Of a stretch of DNA of 54,457 bases, positions 17,681 to 27,096 are shown in pieces. The position numbers and the translations under genes are program-made. The stretch is taken from contig JANXDW010000005.1 of NCBI GenBank assembly GCA_025058515.1, forward strand, positions 1-54,457. The letters run 5' to 3'. This DNA comes from Aigarchaeota archaeon (lineage in GTDB: Archaea > Thermoproteota > Nitrososphaeria_A > Caldarchaeales > Wolframiiraptoraceae). The first letter of the stretch is position 1, and every line of letters starts with the position of its first letter. The notes under the pieces were generated by a model. It was not told the DNA's origin, searched no databases, and saw nothing but the letters and a program-made list of their open reading frames with translations.

Positions 17681-19312
17681 CTACTGTCCACCAAGTTCTC
17701 CTTCATGTCTCTTAGCATATCTTCTATCAACTACTTCATCTACCCTTAACAACATAGTGGCTACCTCGAATGATGTTTTTAAGACTTGTTCTTTCACCTT
17801 GTATGACTCGATTATTCCAAGTTCAAATGTATCAACTATCCTTCCAGAATATGCATCAAAGCCATATCGACTATGACCGTCTACATGTTTAGATCTCAAC
17901 TCAGTTATTAAATCAGTTGGGTCGTATCCAGAATTTCTTACTAGAAGTATTGGTATAGTTTCAAGAGAGTTTGCAAAAGCATGCATCGCAATCTGTTCCT
18001 TACCACTATACTTTAATGATTCATTTCTTATAGCTACTGCTAGAGCTTCTTCTACAGCACCTCCACCAGGAAGATAAGCAGGATCTTCCAATAGTGATGA
18101 GATACATCTTAATGCATCTTTTATAGCATGCTCAGTTTCATCTAGTATTCTTTCTGATCCCGCTCTTAACAATAAGGTTACTCCACCACGATCTCCACAT
18201 CCTTCAAATACTATTACTCTATCTTCTCCTATCTTCTCCTCCTTGATAATTTTAGCTCTTCCAAGATCTTCTTCTCTGAGATCATTGAGGTCTGAGACTA
18301 TGTTTGCTCCGGTAATTTTCGCAACAGTTGTGAATGCCTCTTCATTAAGTAGTCTGCTTATGCCCAGCACGCCCGCTTCTGCTAATAGCTGTTTAGCGAT
18401 TTTGCCTATTCTCTTCCTACAGACAACTACATTAGCACCTACGGATAAAATCTTATTGACCATCTCTCTAGCAATATTCTCTTCTTCTTCTAAGAATTGA
18501 TTGATAAGATGAGGTGCTTTTATATCTATCTGATATTTATATGGTTGGAGATGTCTGAATTCATCTATCTTTAAGGCCATGTTAAGAACAGCTATCTTAC
18601 CATTCTTCACAGCTCGAGGCATAGAAGGGTGAGCAATCTTTTTATCAATAATCACCCCATCGATTAATCTGCTATCTCTTATGCTTTCTCCCAGCTTCTT
18701 CACGATCTTTACAGCATCTCTTTCTAGAATGATCTTCCCATCTCTTTCTTTAATAGCATTAAGTATAGATTGAGATGTTAACTCTGTGAGGTATTCTGCA
18801 TGATCAACTCCCCTACTCATAAATAATGTTGATATGAGGTTTCTCAGAATTTTCTTATCGAGAATATTGAAAGCTATACTTATTTCTCTTAAACGTTTTA
18901 AAGCAATACTGTATGCGAGCATGTACCCATCAATGATTTTATTAACCTTGATCTTATGAGCTATTAAGCCTTCAGCTCTCTTTAACAGTTCCCCGACTAA
19001 TATAATCGTAGTCTTCGTCCCATCGCCTACAAAATCTTCAACGGTTTTTGCAACTTCTCTAAGAACCTTTGCTACTGGATGATGAAGATCCATCTTCTCC
19101 AAAATTATGGCTCCATCACTCGTAATAGCAGTTTCATCAAATTTATCTAAGACGAGTTTAAGCATTCCTTTAGGACCTAAACATGGTTTTAAAACTTCAG
19201 CAATATATTTAGTCACAGAAACATTGTCTTTCCACGTATTAAGTCCTCTACTCTTTATTACACCTTCTCTATGTAATGCGAGAGGATCACGGATAACAAA
19301 CTTCCTAGACAT
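17681..19312 (-). CDS. thermosome subunit (group II chaperonin), divergent
   Basis: About 543 residues from ATG 19312 (ATG 19339 would add nine). It is an ATP-driven double-ring folding machine subunit. Conserved elements are LGPKGM, the nucleotide-binding SDGAIILEKMDLHHPVAK, the P-loop VGDGTKTT, and LPGGGAVEEALA. It departs from the usual archaeal pattern: LKPCLGPKGM in place of the common ST-LGP-GM, a hydrophilic C-terminus RYAKRHEGELGGQ without GGM repeats, and relaxed helical segments (IAFNILDKKILRNLIST). It may be a specialised extra subunit rather than the housekeeping one. It stands between sugar genes with about 75 and 150 bases on either side. Confidence 0.93.
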   Translation of the reverse strand: MSRKFVIRDPLALHREGVIKSRGLNTWKDNVSVTKYIAEVLKPCLGPKGMLKLVLDKFDETAITSDGAIILEKMDLHHPVAKVLREVAKTVEDFVGDGTKTTIILVGELLKRAEGLIAHKIKVNKIIDGYMLAYSIALKRLREISIAFNILDKKILRNLISTLFMSRGVDHAEYLTELTSQSILNAIKERDGKIILERDAVKIVKKLGESIRDSRLIDGVIIDKKIAHPSMPRAVKNGKIAVLNMALKIDEFRHLQPYKYQIDIKAPHLINQFLEEEENIAREMVNKILSVGANVVVCRKRIGKIAKQLLAEAGVLGISRLLNEEAFTTVAKITGANIVSDLNDLREEDLGRAKIIKEEKIGEDRVIVFEGCGDRGGVTLLLRAGSERILDETEHAIKDALRCISSLLEDPAYLPGGGAVEEALAVAIRNESLKYSGKEQIAMHAFANSLETIPILLVRNSGYDPTDLITELRSKHVDGHSRYGFDAYSGRIVDTFELGIIESYKVKEQVLKTSFEVATMLLRVDEVVDRRYAKRHEGELGGQ

Positions 19313-19459
19313 GATAAGACTATCTCCGAAACTATTCATCGATATCTAACTTATTAATCTTGTTTAAGAAGAAAAAAGTAAGTCCAAGGTTTTGTATAAT
19401 TTAGATCTTAGCAAAATTAAAGTAGAAGTTGTTGTTAAGATTAGGTTGTATTAGGAAGA

Positions 19460-20233
19460 TTATATCCTCTCAACAGCAGCTATCGTCATCCCACCATCTA
19501 CTGACAATCTCTGCCCAGTTACATATGCTGAATCATCGCTAGCGAAATATAGAGCTGCTGACGCAATATCTTCCGGCTTCGCCAATCTCTTCAAAGGTGC
19601 TCTCTCCGACATCCGTTTCCTATCCTCTTCTGTAGTAGCAGAGTATAGTAGATCAGTCTCAGTCGGCCCAGGGCAGATAGCATTCACTCTTATCTTATAA
19701 GGTGCTAGGTCTACCGCCATCGCTAATGTTAGTGAGAGGATCGCTCCTTTCAGTGAACTATATGCTGCGTGTCCAGGCTCTCCTGTAATTGCTGCTTTCG
19801 AGGAGATGTTAACTATTGATCCTCCACCTGCTTTTATCATATGGGGAACAACTAGTTGAGAAGGTATAACGGTTCCTAGAACATTTATCTTAAACTGTTT
19901 CTCCCAGTACTCTAATGGTTCTTCATGAAATGGTTTTCCTAAATGTATCGCAGCATTATTTACTAGTATGTCTATCTTTCCAAATTTCTTTACAACCTGT
20001 TCTACACCTTTCTTAACTGAATCAAAATCACTTACATCTACTTGTAGAGCGATAACCTCAGCCTCCTCTACTTCTTCCTTAATCTTTCTAACAGCTTCTT
20101 CAGCCTTGAAAATATCTATATCGAAGATTGCTACTTTCGCTTGTTCTTTAGCAAACCTAGAAGATATTGCGAAACCTATCCCTCTCGCACCACCAGTAAC
20201 TATCGCAACCTTTCCTTTAAGCTTCATGAGCAT
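19460..20233 (-). CDS. short-chain dehydrogenase/reductase
   Basis: A 257-residue classical SDR. The cofactor motif TGGARGIG lies at about 14-21, NNAA at about 90, the catalytic Ser in IVNISSKAA, and Y-x-x-x-K in AAYSSLKG. The PGP-TETDLL and VTGQRLSVDGG blocks near the C-terminus are standard. An acidic residue after the second strand (IFDID) suggests NAD(H) preference. ATG 20233 is preceded by AAGGAG at 12 bases; ATG 20227 is an alternative. Probable role: oxidation of a sugar, polyol or sugar acid in the surrounding catabolic region. A second SDR of similar type is at 27097-27843. Confidence 0.9.
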   Translation of the reverse strand: MLMKLKGKVAIVTGGARGIGFAISSRFAKEQAKVAIFDIDIFKAEEAVRKIKEEVEEAEVIALQVDVSDFDSVKKGVEQVVKKFGKIDILVNNAAIHLGKPFHEEPLEYWEKQFKINVLGTVIPSQLVVPHMIKAGGGSIVNISSKAAITGEPGHAAYSSLKGAILSLTLAMAVDLAPYKIRVNAICPGPTETDLLYSATTEEDRKRMSERAPLKRLAKPEDIASAALYFASDDSAYVTGQRLSVDGGMTIAAVERI

Positions 20234-20589
20234 CTCATATGCAAACTCCTTAAAATATTTTATAAAGAAAAATTTAACAAATTTTGAAAACTTAGAAGAT
20301 TCAAGAAAACTCGAGATATAAGTATATTAAAGTTTTACCGGTAGGATGAAAAGATTAAAATGTCTAGGTACAGGGTCTAAGAATTTTTTATATAATCTCG
20401 AGAAGCTGAAGACATTAGAGTTATCTAGAATAAGATTTTAAAGGATGTTTAATGAATTAAGATTAAACTTCAGCAAAGAGGAGTTGAACATTGAATGGAT
20501 AGTAAACATTAGAGAAAGATATTCTCGTCTAGTATGATATGAAATCTTTATCTCTTTCTTTAATTTATAATATCTCTCAATTTCCTCAA
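20234..20589. other. 356-base gap between SDR and alcohol dehydrogenase genes
   Basis: AT-rich sequence without a confident intact gene. On the minus strand near 20234-20290 it holds the promoter region of the SDR gene. Its centre holds the possible broken plus-strand frame described at 20346-20537. The right part (20538-20589) is T-rich on the plus strand and lies downstream of the minus-strand alcohol dehydrogenase gene. I see no RNA gene or repeat. Confidence 0.6.
20346..20537 (+). pseudogene. possible decayed small gene (two in-frame pieces split by one stop)
   Basis: ATG 20346 opens a 31-residue frame (MKRLKCLGTGSKNFLYNLE...) ending at TAA 20439-20441. In the same frame, one codon later, ATG 20445 opens a 30-residue frame (MFNELRLNFSKEELNIEWI...NIRERYS) ending at 20537. 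Reading through the single TAA gives one continuous protein-like segment rich in charged and aliphatic residues, which suggests a remnant of a longer gene. I do not recognise the family; a piece of a mobile-element or ATPase gene is possible. It may also be chance. Confidence 0.3.
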
Positions 20590-21627
20590 TTATTCTTCAT
20601 GCGGTTTAACGATCGTTTTTAATCCTTTTCTATTTATTGCTAAGTTAAATCCTTGATTTATCTTCTCAAGTGGTACCACGTTGGATATTAATGGCTTCAC
20701 CTTGATGATTTTCTTCTCGATTAGATTTAGAGATTGAGTAAATTGTCTCGGTGTATGTTCTGATGCTCCTATTATCGAGAACTCTGAGTAGTGTATGAGG
20801 TTGGGATTGATACTAAGAGCAGTTTCTGGATAAGTTCCCGCGAAAATTATTATCTTACCGTTTTTACATACTAGTTTTAGAGCTGAGTCTATAGCTTCAG
20901 CACCTTGAACAGCAACTATCACAGAATCAGCACCACGTCCATCTGTTATCTTCTTAACCTCCTCAAAAACATCTACTTCTCTTGAATTTAATGTATAATC
21001 TACACCAAGCTTTTCAGCAACACTTAACCTTTCATTATGATGTCCTATCATCACTACTTCCGCACCTCTCAACTTAGCAAGCTGTGAATGCAGTATCCCT
21101 ATAACTCCATCACCTATTACAACTAAAATATCACTAAAGGATGGTGATGCTTTCTCGATTGAGTTTATGCAGCTGGATAATGGTTCAACGAAACATGCTT
21201 CTTCAAATGATAACTTCTCTGAAAGTTTTAGTATAGTTGGAGCATATGCTAGACCATACTCTGCAAATCCTCTAAGATAGTATCTCTTCTCTATACAGTG
21301 ATTTGTTTGACCTCTCCTACAATATCTACATTTACCGCAGTAAGCTATATGGTCTATTACCACTCTATCATCTATCATGAGGTCTTCAACATCTTCACCT
21401 AACTCTACAACTACTCCAGACCATTCATGACCTGTTAAACCATAACTCTCTTCACCATATGGTATAGGTCCACCATATCCGAGAAGATATCTAACATCAG
21501 TAGGGCAAATTCCACAAGCCATTATCTTTACAATAATCTCTCTTCTAGAAGGTTTAATCATATCTCTATACTTTAAATACAATTCTCTAGAGTGGTTTAC
21601 ATAAGCTGCAAGCATACTTCTAGACAT
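20590..21627 (-). CDS. zinc-dependent alcohol/polyol dehydrogenase (MDR superfamily), second paralog
   Basis: A 345-residue zinc dehydrogenase. Catalytic ligands are C41 and H67-E68 (GHEWSG), and structural cysteines are C97, C100, C103 and C111 (CGKCRYCRRGQTNHC). The Rossmann segment VVIGDGVIGILHSQLAK follows. It resembles threonine/sorbitol dehydrogenases and differs clearly from the paralog at 12460-13491, so the two probably act on different intermediates. ATG 21627 is used; ATG 21615 is also possible. It is transcribed divergently from the ABC sugar-binding protein gene across a 218-base promoter region, consistent with shared control. Confidence 0.9.
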   Translation of the reverse strand: MSRSMLAAYVNHSRELYLKYRDMIKPSRREIIVKIMACGICPTDVRYLLGYGGPIPYGEESYGLTGHEWSGVVVELGEDVEDLMIDDRVVIDHIAYCGKCRYCRRGQTNHCIEKRYYLRGFAEYGLAYAPTILKLSEKLSFEEACFVEPLSSCINSIEKASPSFSDILVVIGDGVIGILHSQLAKLRGAEVVMIGHHNERLSVAEKLGVDYTLNSREVDVFEEVKKITDGRGADSVIVAVQGAEAIDSALKLVCKNGKIIIFAGTYPETALSINPNLIHYSEFSIIGASEHTPRQFTQSLNLIEKKIIKVKPLISNVVPLEKINQGFNLAINRKGLKTIVKPHEE

Positions 21628-21845
21628 AGTTTAGCATCTCTAGGATTGATTAGTTAGATACTCTTTATTTATATATTAAGACCTGGAGGCTAGTATGGGT
21701 AAGGGGTTAAACAGAAATGCATATACAAAAAATTAATTAACCCAAATGTTGTTACATCAAGTTATATCCTGAACTCCTTGAAGGCCAAAAAATTTACTAG
21801 AAAAACTTTATCTTTCTGTACACTTATTATTTACTCGAGAAAAAT

Positions 21846-23450
21846 ATGAATGAGGAAAACATTTTGAATAAAAAAATTTCTAGAAGAGCTGCTGTTGGGA
21901 CTGCTGCTAAGCTTACTGGTGCTGCAGTAGCCGGGCTCGTTGTAGGAGGAGTTGCAGGGTATTTTGCAGGCTCAGCAGCAGCACCAGCTGTTGAGAAGAC
22001 TGTTACGGTCCCTACAACAGTAAGAGAGACAGTTTTGACAACAGTTAGGGAGACCGTGACAGCACCAGCAGCAGTGGCTCCGGGACTTGCTGAGCTTAGA
22101 AGAGAATTAGCACGAAAGTATGCTACAGGTAAGCCGAGAGATAAATTCCTCGTAGGATACGTTACTTGGACTCTAGCTCAGGAAGCACCGAAATATGATT
22201 ATCAAGGTGCTGATCAAGCATGTAAACAGCTTGGTTTAGATTTTAAGGGTATAGAGATTGGAGCTGAAGCATTAAAAGCTGTTGAAGCTACAGATTCATT
22301 AATTGCTGCTGGAGCTAAAGGCGTAGTTTACTGGGCTCCAGCTCTAGCTGCTATGGAAGAGATAGTTAGATTATGTGAAGCAAATAAGGTATTTGCAGCA
22401 ACTGCTTGGTGTAGGGATCCAGCACTATTGCCTGGAGATAGAGGGCCACACTGGTTCCTAGAATTTAGCACAATGTCAGATGAGATGAGCTTTCACTGTA
22501 TGACATTACTATATGAAAAAATGAGAAAGTATGGTAAGAGCAAAGTTCTACACGTACAATCTTCAAAGACAATCGCTCCAGACTCTACAGCATTAATCAA
22601 CCAAGGTATCGCAATCTCTTGGAGAAGATATCCATTCATACAGTTGCTAGGTCACTATTGGGGTGAATGGGCTTACCCAGGAGGTAGAAAAGCTGGAGAA
22701 GATGCTTTAGCTGTTAGAACAGATTATGAAGCAGTCTGGGGTCATAACGATGATCAAGCAATGGGAACAGTCTCAGTCTTTAAAGAGAGGGGAATCAATA
22801 TCGGACCATTCGCAGCAGCGAGAGATGCTATAGTTGCATGTACAGACTTAGTCGCTAAAGGAGAGTGGTTTATAACTTCTCTTACAGAGTTCCAGTACTT
22901 TGGAGGAAAACGTGTTGCAGAGACCTACGATGCAGTTACAGGATATTCATACCCGCTTAGAGATGAAATGGTACAATCGCCATGGGTTACAACAGTTATA
23001 AACTTATCGACACCTAAGATCAAAGAAGAGAATGAAGAGCTAATTAAGAGTTCTGGATTATGGTGGCATCCAAACTTCGTCGCTGTAGATGCTGCTAAGC
23101 TATTAGACTTCTTAAAGATCAGCGAAGTCTATCCAGCCCAGACCTATCCATATGATTTCAGAACACTATCTGTAGGTAAGTGTCAAGAACTTGGTCTCAC
23201 ATATGATAGACATGCAAAGAACTATCTAACAGCTAATGACTTCTATTATGTGCCGATGATGAAGAGGATGAAAGTCACAGAAGATAGAACGAAGGGTCAG
23301 AATCTTGAATCATTCAGAAAACAATTCGGATTAACGATGAAATACTTCCTCGAGCTCAATTGGGATACATGGTCAGACAATGAAGCCAAGATAAAGGCTG
23401 CTGAAGCAGAAGGATTAAAGCTCGAGCCAGTCTGGGGTGCCTTAGAGTAA
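21846..23450 (+). CDS. sugar ABC transporter substrate-binding protein (CUT2/periplasmic-binding-like), Tat-type signal
   Basis: A 534-residue secreted binding protein. The N-terminus has a twin arginine (ISRRAAVGTAAK) followed by the hydrophobic stretch AAVAGLVVGGVAGYFAG, consistent with Tat export or a membrane anchor. A Thr/Val-rich stalk follows with the repeat TTVRETV twice. From about residue 95 the fold resembles type I sugar-binding proteins (FLVGYVTWTLAQEAPKYDYQGAD, SLIAAGAKGVVYWAP, VWGHNDDQAMG). It is longer than usual ribose-type proteins because of the stalk and a C-terminal extension (about 390-534). It heads the importer operon. T-rich sequence immediately after the gene may limit read-through, as is common when a binding protein is needed in excess. 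Confidence 0.87.
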   Translation: MNEENILNKKISRRAAVGTAAKLTGAAVAGLVVGGVAGYFAGSAAAPAVEKTVTVPTTVRETVLTTVRETVTAPAAVAPGLAELRRELARKYATGKPRDKFLVGYVTWTLAQEAPKYDYQGADQACKQLGLDFKGIEIGAEALKAVEATDSLIAAGAKGVVYWAPALAAMEEIVRLCEANKVFAATAWCRDPALLPGDRGPHWFLEFSTMSDEMSFHCMTLLYEKMRKYGKSKVLHVQSSKTIAPDSTALINQGIAISWRRYPFIQLLGHYWGEWAYPGGRKAGEDALAVRTDYEAVWGHNDDQAMGTVSVFKERGINIGPFAAARDAIVACTDLVAKGEWFITSLTEFQYFGGKRVAETYDAVTGYSYPLRDEMVQSPWVTTVINLSTPKIKEENEELIKSSGLWWHPNFVAVDAAKLLDFLKISEVYPAQTYPYDFRTLSVGKCQELGLTYDRHAKNYLTANDFYYVPMMKRMKVTEDRTKGQNLESFRKQFGLTMKYFLELNWDTWSDNEAKIKAAEAEGLKLEPVWGALE

Positions 23451-23470
23451 ACCAACTACCTAATGAAATA

Positions 23471-23496
23471 TTTTTTAACCTCAAATCTTATTTTTT
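23471..23496 (+). terminator. two T6 runs between binding-protein and ATPase genes
   Basis: TTTTTT occurs at 23471-23476 and again at 23491-23496 in the 57 bases after the sugar-binding-protein stop. Archaeal RNA polymerase terminates at T-rich non-template sequence, so this is a plausible partial terminator lowering expression of the downstream ATPase and permeases relative to the binding protein. Confidence 0.5.
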
Positions 23497-23519
23497 AATC
23501 GGGCTAGGTGAATGATTTA

Positions 23520-25073
23520 ATGGAAGGAGCTAAACCTCTATTAGAAGTTAGGAATGTTACAAAAACTTTCGATAAGGTCGTTAAAGCTCTTGATAATGTA
23601 AGTATAGAGGTAGGAAAGAATGAGATAGTTAGTGTTGTCGGCGAGAATGGTGCAGGCAAATCTACGTTTATGAAGATAATGGTAGGAGTCCACCAGCCAG
23701 ATAGTGGAAAAATGTACTACATGGGTCAAGAAGTACCTTTCCCAAAAAATCCTCTAGATGCTTTAAAGAGGGGGATATCGATAGTATACCAAGAAAAAGG
23801 AGTTATACCACATCTAAAAGTATATCAATTCTTGTTTCTAGGGCTTGAGGAAAAATTTACTAAACTCGGGAGATTACAATTAGAAAAGATAATTAGTTTA
23901 GCTAGATCGGTCTTTGAAGAACTTGGAATAAAATGTGATCTAGTTAGTAGCATGTATGAGCTCCCTCTCTCTACACAAAAGATGGTTGAAATAGCGAGAG
24001 CTATTCTAAGCATCAAGTTAGTAGTAGGAGAAGAATCTAAAATCACTCCAATCATAATACTAGATGAACCTACAGCACCATTATCAATAGAAGAAAGAGA
24101 TGAATTATTTAGTTATCTCTTAAGCTTGAAGAAGTCGAACTCATTCATATTTGTCTCTCACATAATTCCAGAAGTAATGAAGTTCAGCGATAGTATATAC
24201 GTTCTAAGAGATGGTAAGCTTATTGCACACCATAATGTGAAACTTGAGAAGCTTTCTGAAGAACAGCTGTTTAAAGAAATAGTAGGAAGAGAATCTTACC
24301 ATGAGGTATATGCTAAATATGAATCTGCAAAAATAAAAGATATTGATAAAAGATTAGTTGTACTCTCTATAAGAGAGCTTACCAAGAAAGGATATTACGA
24401 GAACATATCTTTTGATCTACATGAAGGAGAATGTATAGGACTTTTTGGACCAGCTGGATGTGGTAAAAGCGAGATTGCTAGATCACTCTATGGAGATATC
24501 GTGGCCGATAGCGGTAAGATAATAGTAGATAATAAAGTGCTAAAGCTTAAAGGTGAACCACATACAAGAGTGAAAGCAGGTATAGGATACTTCTCAGGTG
24601 AGACCGGGAAGGAACTACTCTTATCATGGCCAATAAGAAAGAACATATCACTTGTGAACTTTGAGAAAGTTACAAAAACTCCCCTAAAGATAATATCTGT
24701 AATAAGTTTTAAGGCTGAGAAGTCTTTAGCTGAGAAGATTATGAATAAGCTTAGAATTAAGGCTCCTAGTGTAGAAACAGAATGTTACTCATTGAGTGGA
24801 GGAAATAAGCAGAAGGTATCTGTAGGTAAGTGGCTTGAAAGAAGTCCAAGGATAATGATACTAGAAGATCCAACTATCGGTATAGATGTTGGAGCGAGAG
24901 AAGATATCTATGAAGCTTTGCTCGAGATGAAGAAAAACGGGATCTCAATGATTTTGGTGAGTGATGATCCTAAGGAGTACGCAATCCTTTGTGATAGGAT
25001 AATATCTATTAAGGATGGAGTAATACAGACAACATATACGAATGAAGATTTTAGAAAGGTGATAGAACTGTGA
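23520..25073 (+). CDS. sugar ABC transporter ATP-binding protein (double ATPase, RbsA/MglA type)
   Basis: About 517 residues with two fused ABC ATPase domains. Domain 1 has Walker A GENGAGKST (41-49), a weak signature LSTQKM and Walker B IIILDEPTAPL. Domain 2 has a modified Walker A FGPAGCGKSE, a full signature LSGGNKQK and Walker B IMILEDPTIGIDVG. This layout is that of the CUT2 class that serves ribose, galactose, inositol and similar substrates. ATG 23520 is favoured by AGGTGA eight bases upstream; GTG 23508 would add four residues. The gene overlaps the first permease by GTGA. Confidence 0.92.
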   Translation: MEGAKPLLEVRNVTKTFDKVVKALDNVSIEVGKNEIVSVVGENGAGKSTFMKIMVGVHQPDSGKMYYMGQEVPFPKNPLDALKRGISIVYQEKGVIPHLKVYQFLFLGLEEKFTKLGRLQLEKIISLARSVFEELGIKCDLVSSMYELPLSTQKMVEIARAILSIKLVVGEESKITPIIILDEPTAPLSIEERDELFSYLLSLKKSNSFIFVSHIIPEVMKFSDSIYVLRDGKLIAHHNVKLEKLSEEQLFKEIVGRESYHEVYAKYESAKIKDIDKRLVVLSIRELTKKGYYENISFDLHEGECIGLFGPAGCGKSEIARSLYGDIVADSGKIIVDNKVLKLKGEPHTRVKAGIGYFSGETGKELLLSWPIRKNISLVNFEKVTKTPLKIISVISFKAEKSLAEKIMNKLRIKAPSVETECYSLSGGNKQKVSVGKWLERSPRIMILEDPTIGIDVGAREDIYEALLEMKKNGISMILVSDDPKEYAILCDRIISIKDGVIQTTYTNEDFRKVIEL

Positions 25074-26062
25074 AAAACAATTTAGAGAAAGCTAGGATAG
25101 GTTCTCCAGTAATCACATCGACGCTGAGACTTATAAAAGGAAATCCTGCTATATGGGCTATCTTTGGATTAATAATGATTTTCTCAGTGATCGTTCCTGA
25201 AAAATTCTTATCAACAGGTAATTTGATTGCTATCTTGAAGAATTTTGCAGTTACATCTATGTTGGCTGTAGGACCTACATTTGTTATACTACTTGGATCT
25301 ATAGATGTATCATATATGGGTATATGGATGTTCGGAGGAGCACTAGTATGGTTACTCTACCCATATCTTGGATTAGCATCTATATTGATATATCCGATAT
25401 TTGGGCTAATGATAGGATTATTTAACGGGGTAATTCACGTTAAAGCAAAGATTCCTTCATTTATATTAACACTTGCTGTAACAGCAGTATTTGCTTTCTT
25501 GACAACCTATGTAAGGAACATCTCAGGAGTATTAACATTAACAGTTCCTGCTTACAACTTCTTAAGAGAATCTCCTATACCATATCTCCCTTCACCATTC
25601 CTACTAGCCTTGCCAGTAATTCTAATAGCATTATTCTTAATGTTTTTCACAAAACTTGGAACATATCTCTGCGCAATAGGATCGAATGAAGAAGGTTCAA
25701 AATTGGCTGGTATTAACGTTGAGAAATACAAGATCTTAGCATTTACTATCAGCGGTTTACTGACAGGATTAGGTTCTATTGCAATCTTCGTACATTTAGG
25801 ATGCCAGACAAGAGTAGACTTCGACCCTAGTGAGTTAGTTAGAGGGCTTGCAGCTATAGTTCTTGGAGGAACACCTCTTGCAGGAGGTATGGGTGGACCG
25901 CATAGAACGCTACTCGGAGCATTGGTATACGTATTGATATTTAATGGACTTTTCCTCTTACCAGGAGTAGATCCAAATCATCTTAAACTATACATAGGCA
26001 CATTATTACTTGGAGCTGTTGTTGTTGCTTCTAAAGCTCTTAAAGGTGCTCTAATCGCGTAG
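25070..26062 (+). CDS. sugar ABC transporter permease 1 (RbsC-like)
   Basis: A 330-residue membrane protein with about eight to ten hydrophobic helices of the branched-chain/ribose permease family (BPD_transp_2). It carries the coupling loop YLCAIGSNEEGSKLAGINVEKYKILAFTISGLLTGLGSI and the conserved glycine-rich AAIVLGGTPLAGGMGGPHRTLLGA; shorter cores of these are AIGSNEEGSKLAGINV and LGGTPLAGGMGG. The start is GTG 25070 overlapping the ATPase stop. It pairs with the second permease to form a heterodimeric channel. Confidence 0.92.
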   Translation: MKNNLEKARIGSPVITSTLRLIKGNPAIWAIFGLIMIFSVIVPEKFLSTGNLIAILKNFAVTSMLAVGPTFVILLGSIDVSYMGIWMFGGALVWLLYPYLGLASILIYPIFGLMIGLFNGVIHVKAKIPSFILTLAVTAVFAFLTTYVRNISGVLTLTVPAYNFLRESPIPYLPSPFLLALPVILIALFLMFFTKLGTYLCAIGSNEEGSKLAGINVEKYKILAFTISGLLTGLGSIAIFVHLGCQTRVDFDPSELVRGLAAIVLGGTPLAGGMGGPHRTLLGALVYVLIFNGLFLLPGVDPNHLKLYIGTLLLGAVVVASKALKGALIA

Positions 26063-26074
26063 GAGGTGTAATGG

Positions 26075-27037
26075 ATGACTCAGATAGGGTTATCTCGTGA
26101 ATGGGTTCAAAGAAATCTCAATACAATAATACCTATCTCTGGATTACTAGTCTTGATAATAGCGCTTAGAATTGCTAATCCCTATTTCTTAGCTAGTTGG
26201 GATAGTGTAATAACCTTAGTTTATGGAATGTCCTGGTTCTTGATAGCAGCCTGTGGATTAACTCTAGTAATCTTAATGGGTTCTTTCGATTTCTCAGTAC
26301 CAAGCGTTCTAAAATTATCTGCAATGATATTTGCTGTTCTATATCCATCACTAGGCTTCTTCTCTATCTTAGTATCATTGATCGTCGGACTTGTTTTCGG
26401 TCTCACTAATGGAATATTGCTTGCGAGATTTAATATACCATCATTTATGGCGACGTTAGCTACTTCTATGGTAGCTGAAGGCTTAGCACAAGTAATCTCA
26501 GGAGGTTATACAAGAATGATCACGGACCCAGCGTTCCGAGCGATCTCTACTACAATGTTTCTCGGATTACCATCGATATTCTACTGGGCTATACTAGTTT
26601 GGCTCCTATCTATATTTATGACCTTCACTACACCTTTTGGAAGAACAATCTACGCTATAGGTGGAAACATAATTGGAACACGTTTAGCAGGTATAAACGT
26701 AAAGAAAGTTAGAATCTTGGTCTTCATGCTATGTTCTCTATTAGCAAGCTTATCTGGAATACTATATGCTGCACAGATCCAAGGAGCACATATGCAGGTA
26801 GGGGTATTAGATATGATACCATTATTTGCAAGCGTAGTAGTTGGAGGTACAGCATTGACTGGAGGAGTTGGTGGAGTTCATAGAACTCTTCTAGGAGTAT
26901 TGATAATTAGATGGTTAGACTCAGGGCTAAGTATGGTTGCAATAGATCTAAATGTTAGGATGATAGTATTCGGAGCAATAGCAATAATCATGGCCATTCT
27001 AACCATAGATAGAAGAAGGATAAAGATAATGAAGTAG
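26075..27037 (+). CDS. sugar ABC transporter permease 2 (RbsC-like)
   Basis: A 320-residue paralog of permease 1 with the same two signature regions: AIGGNIIGTRLAGINVKKVR and VVGGTALTGGVGGVHRTLLG. ATG 26075 is preceded by a strong AGGAGGTG at seven bases; an ATG four bases earlier is out of frame and stops after nine codons. It is the last gene of the importer operon. The next gene (SDR) is convergent, with a 59-base gap. Confidence 0.92.
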   Translation: MTQIGLSREWVQRNLNTIIPISGLLVLIIALRIANPYFLASWDSVITLVYGMSWFLIAACGLTLVILMGSFDFSVPSVLKLSAMIFAVLYPSLGFFSILVSLIVGLVFGLTNGILLARFNIPSFMATLATSMVAEGLAQVISGGYTRMITDPAFRAISTTMFLGLPSIFYWAILVWLLSIFMTFTTPFGRTIYAIGGNIIGTRLAGINVKKVRILVFMLCSLLASLSGILYAAQIQGAHMQVGVLDMIPLFASVVVGGTALTGGVGGVHRTLLGVLIIRWLDSGLSMVAIDLNVRMIVFGAIAIIMAILTIDRRRIKIMK

Positions 27038-27096
27038 ACAATGATCACATAAAAGATAATACCATTATCATAGATTTATCTTCAAATTTTAATACT

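Noticed and set aside
26071-26100. ATG at 26071 as the start of permease 2
   Set aside because: It is out of frame with the permease and ends after nine codons; ATG 26075 has correct spacing from AGGAGGTG.
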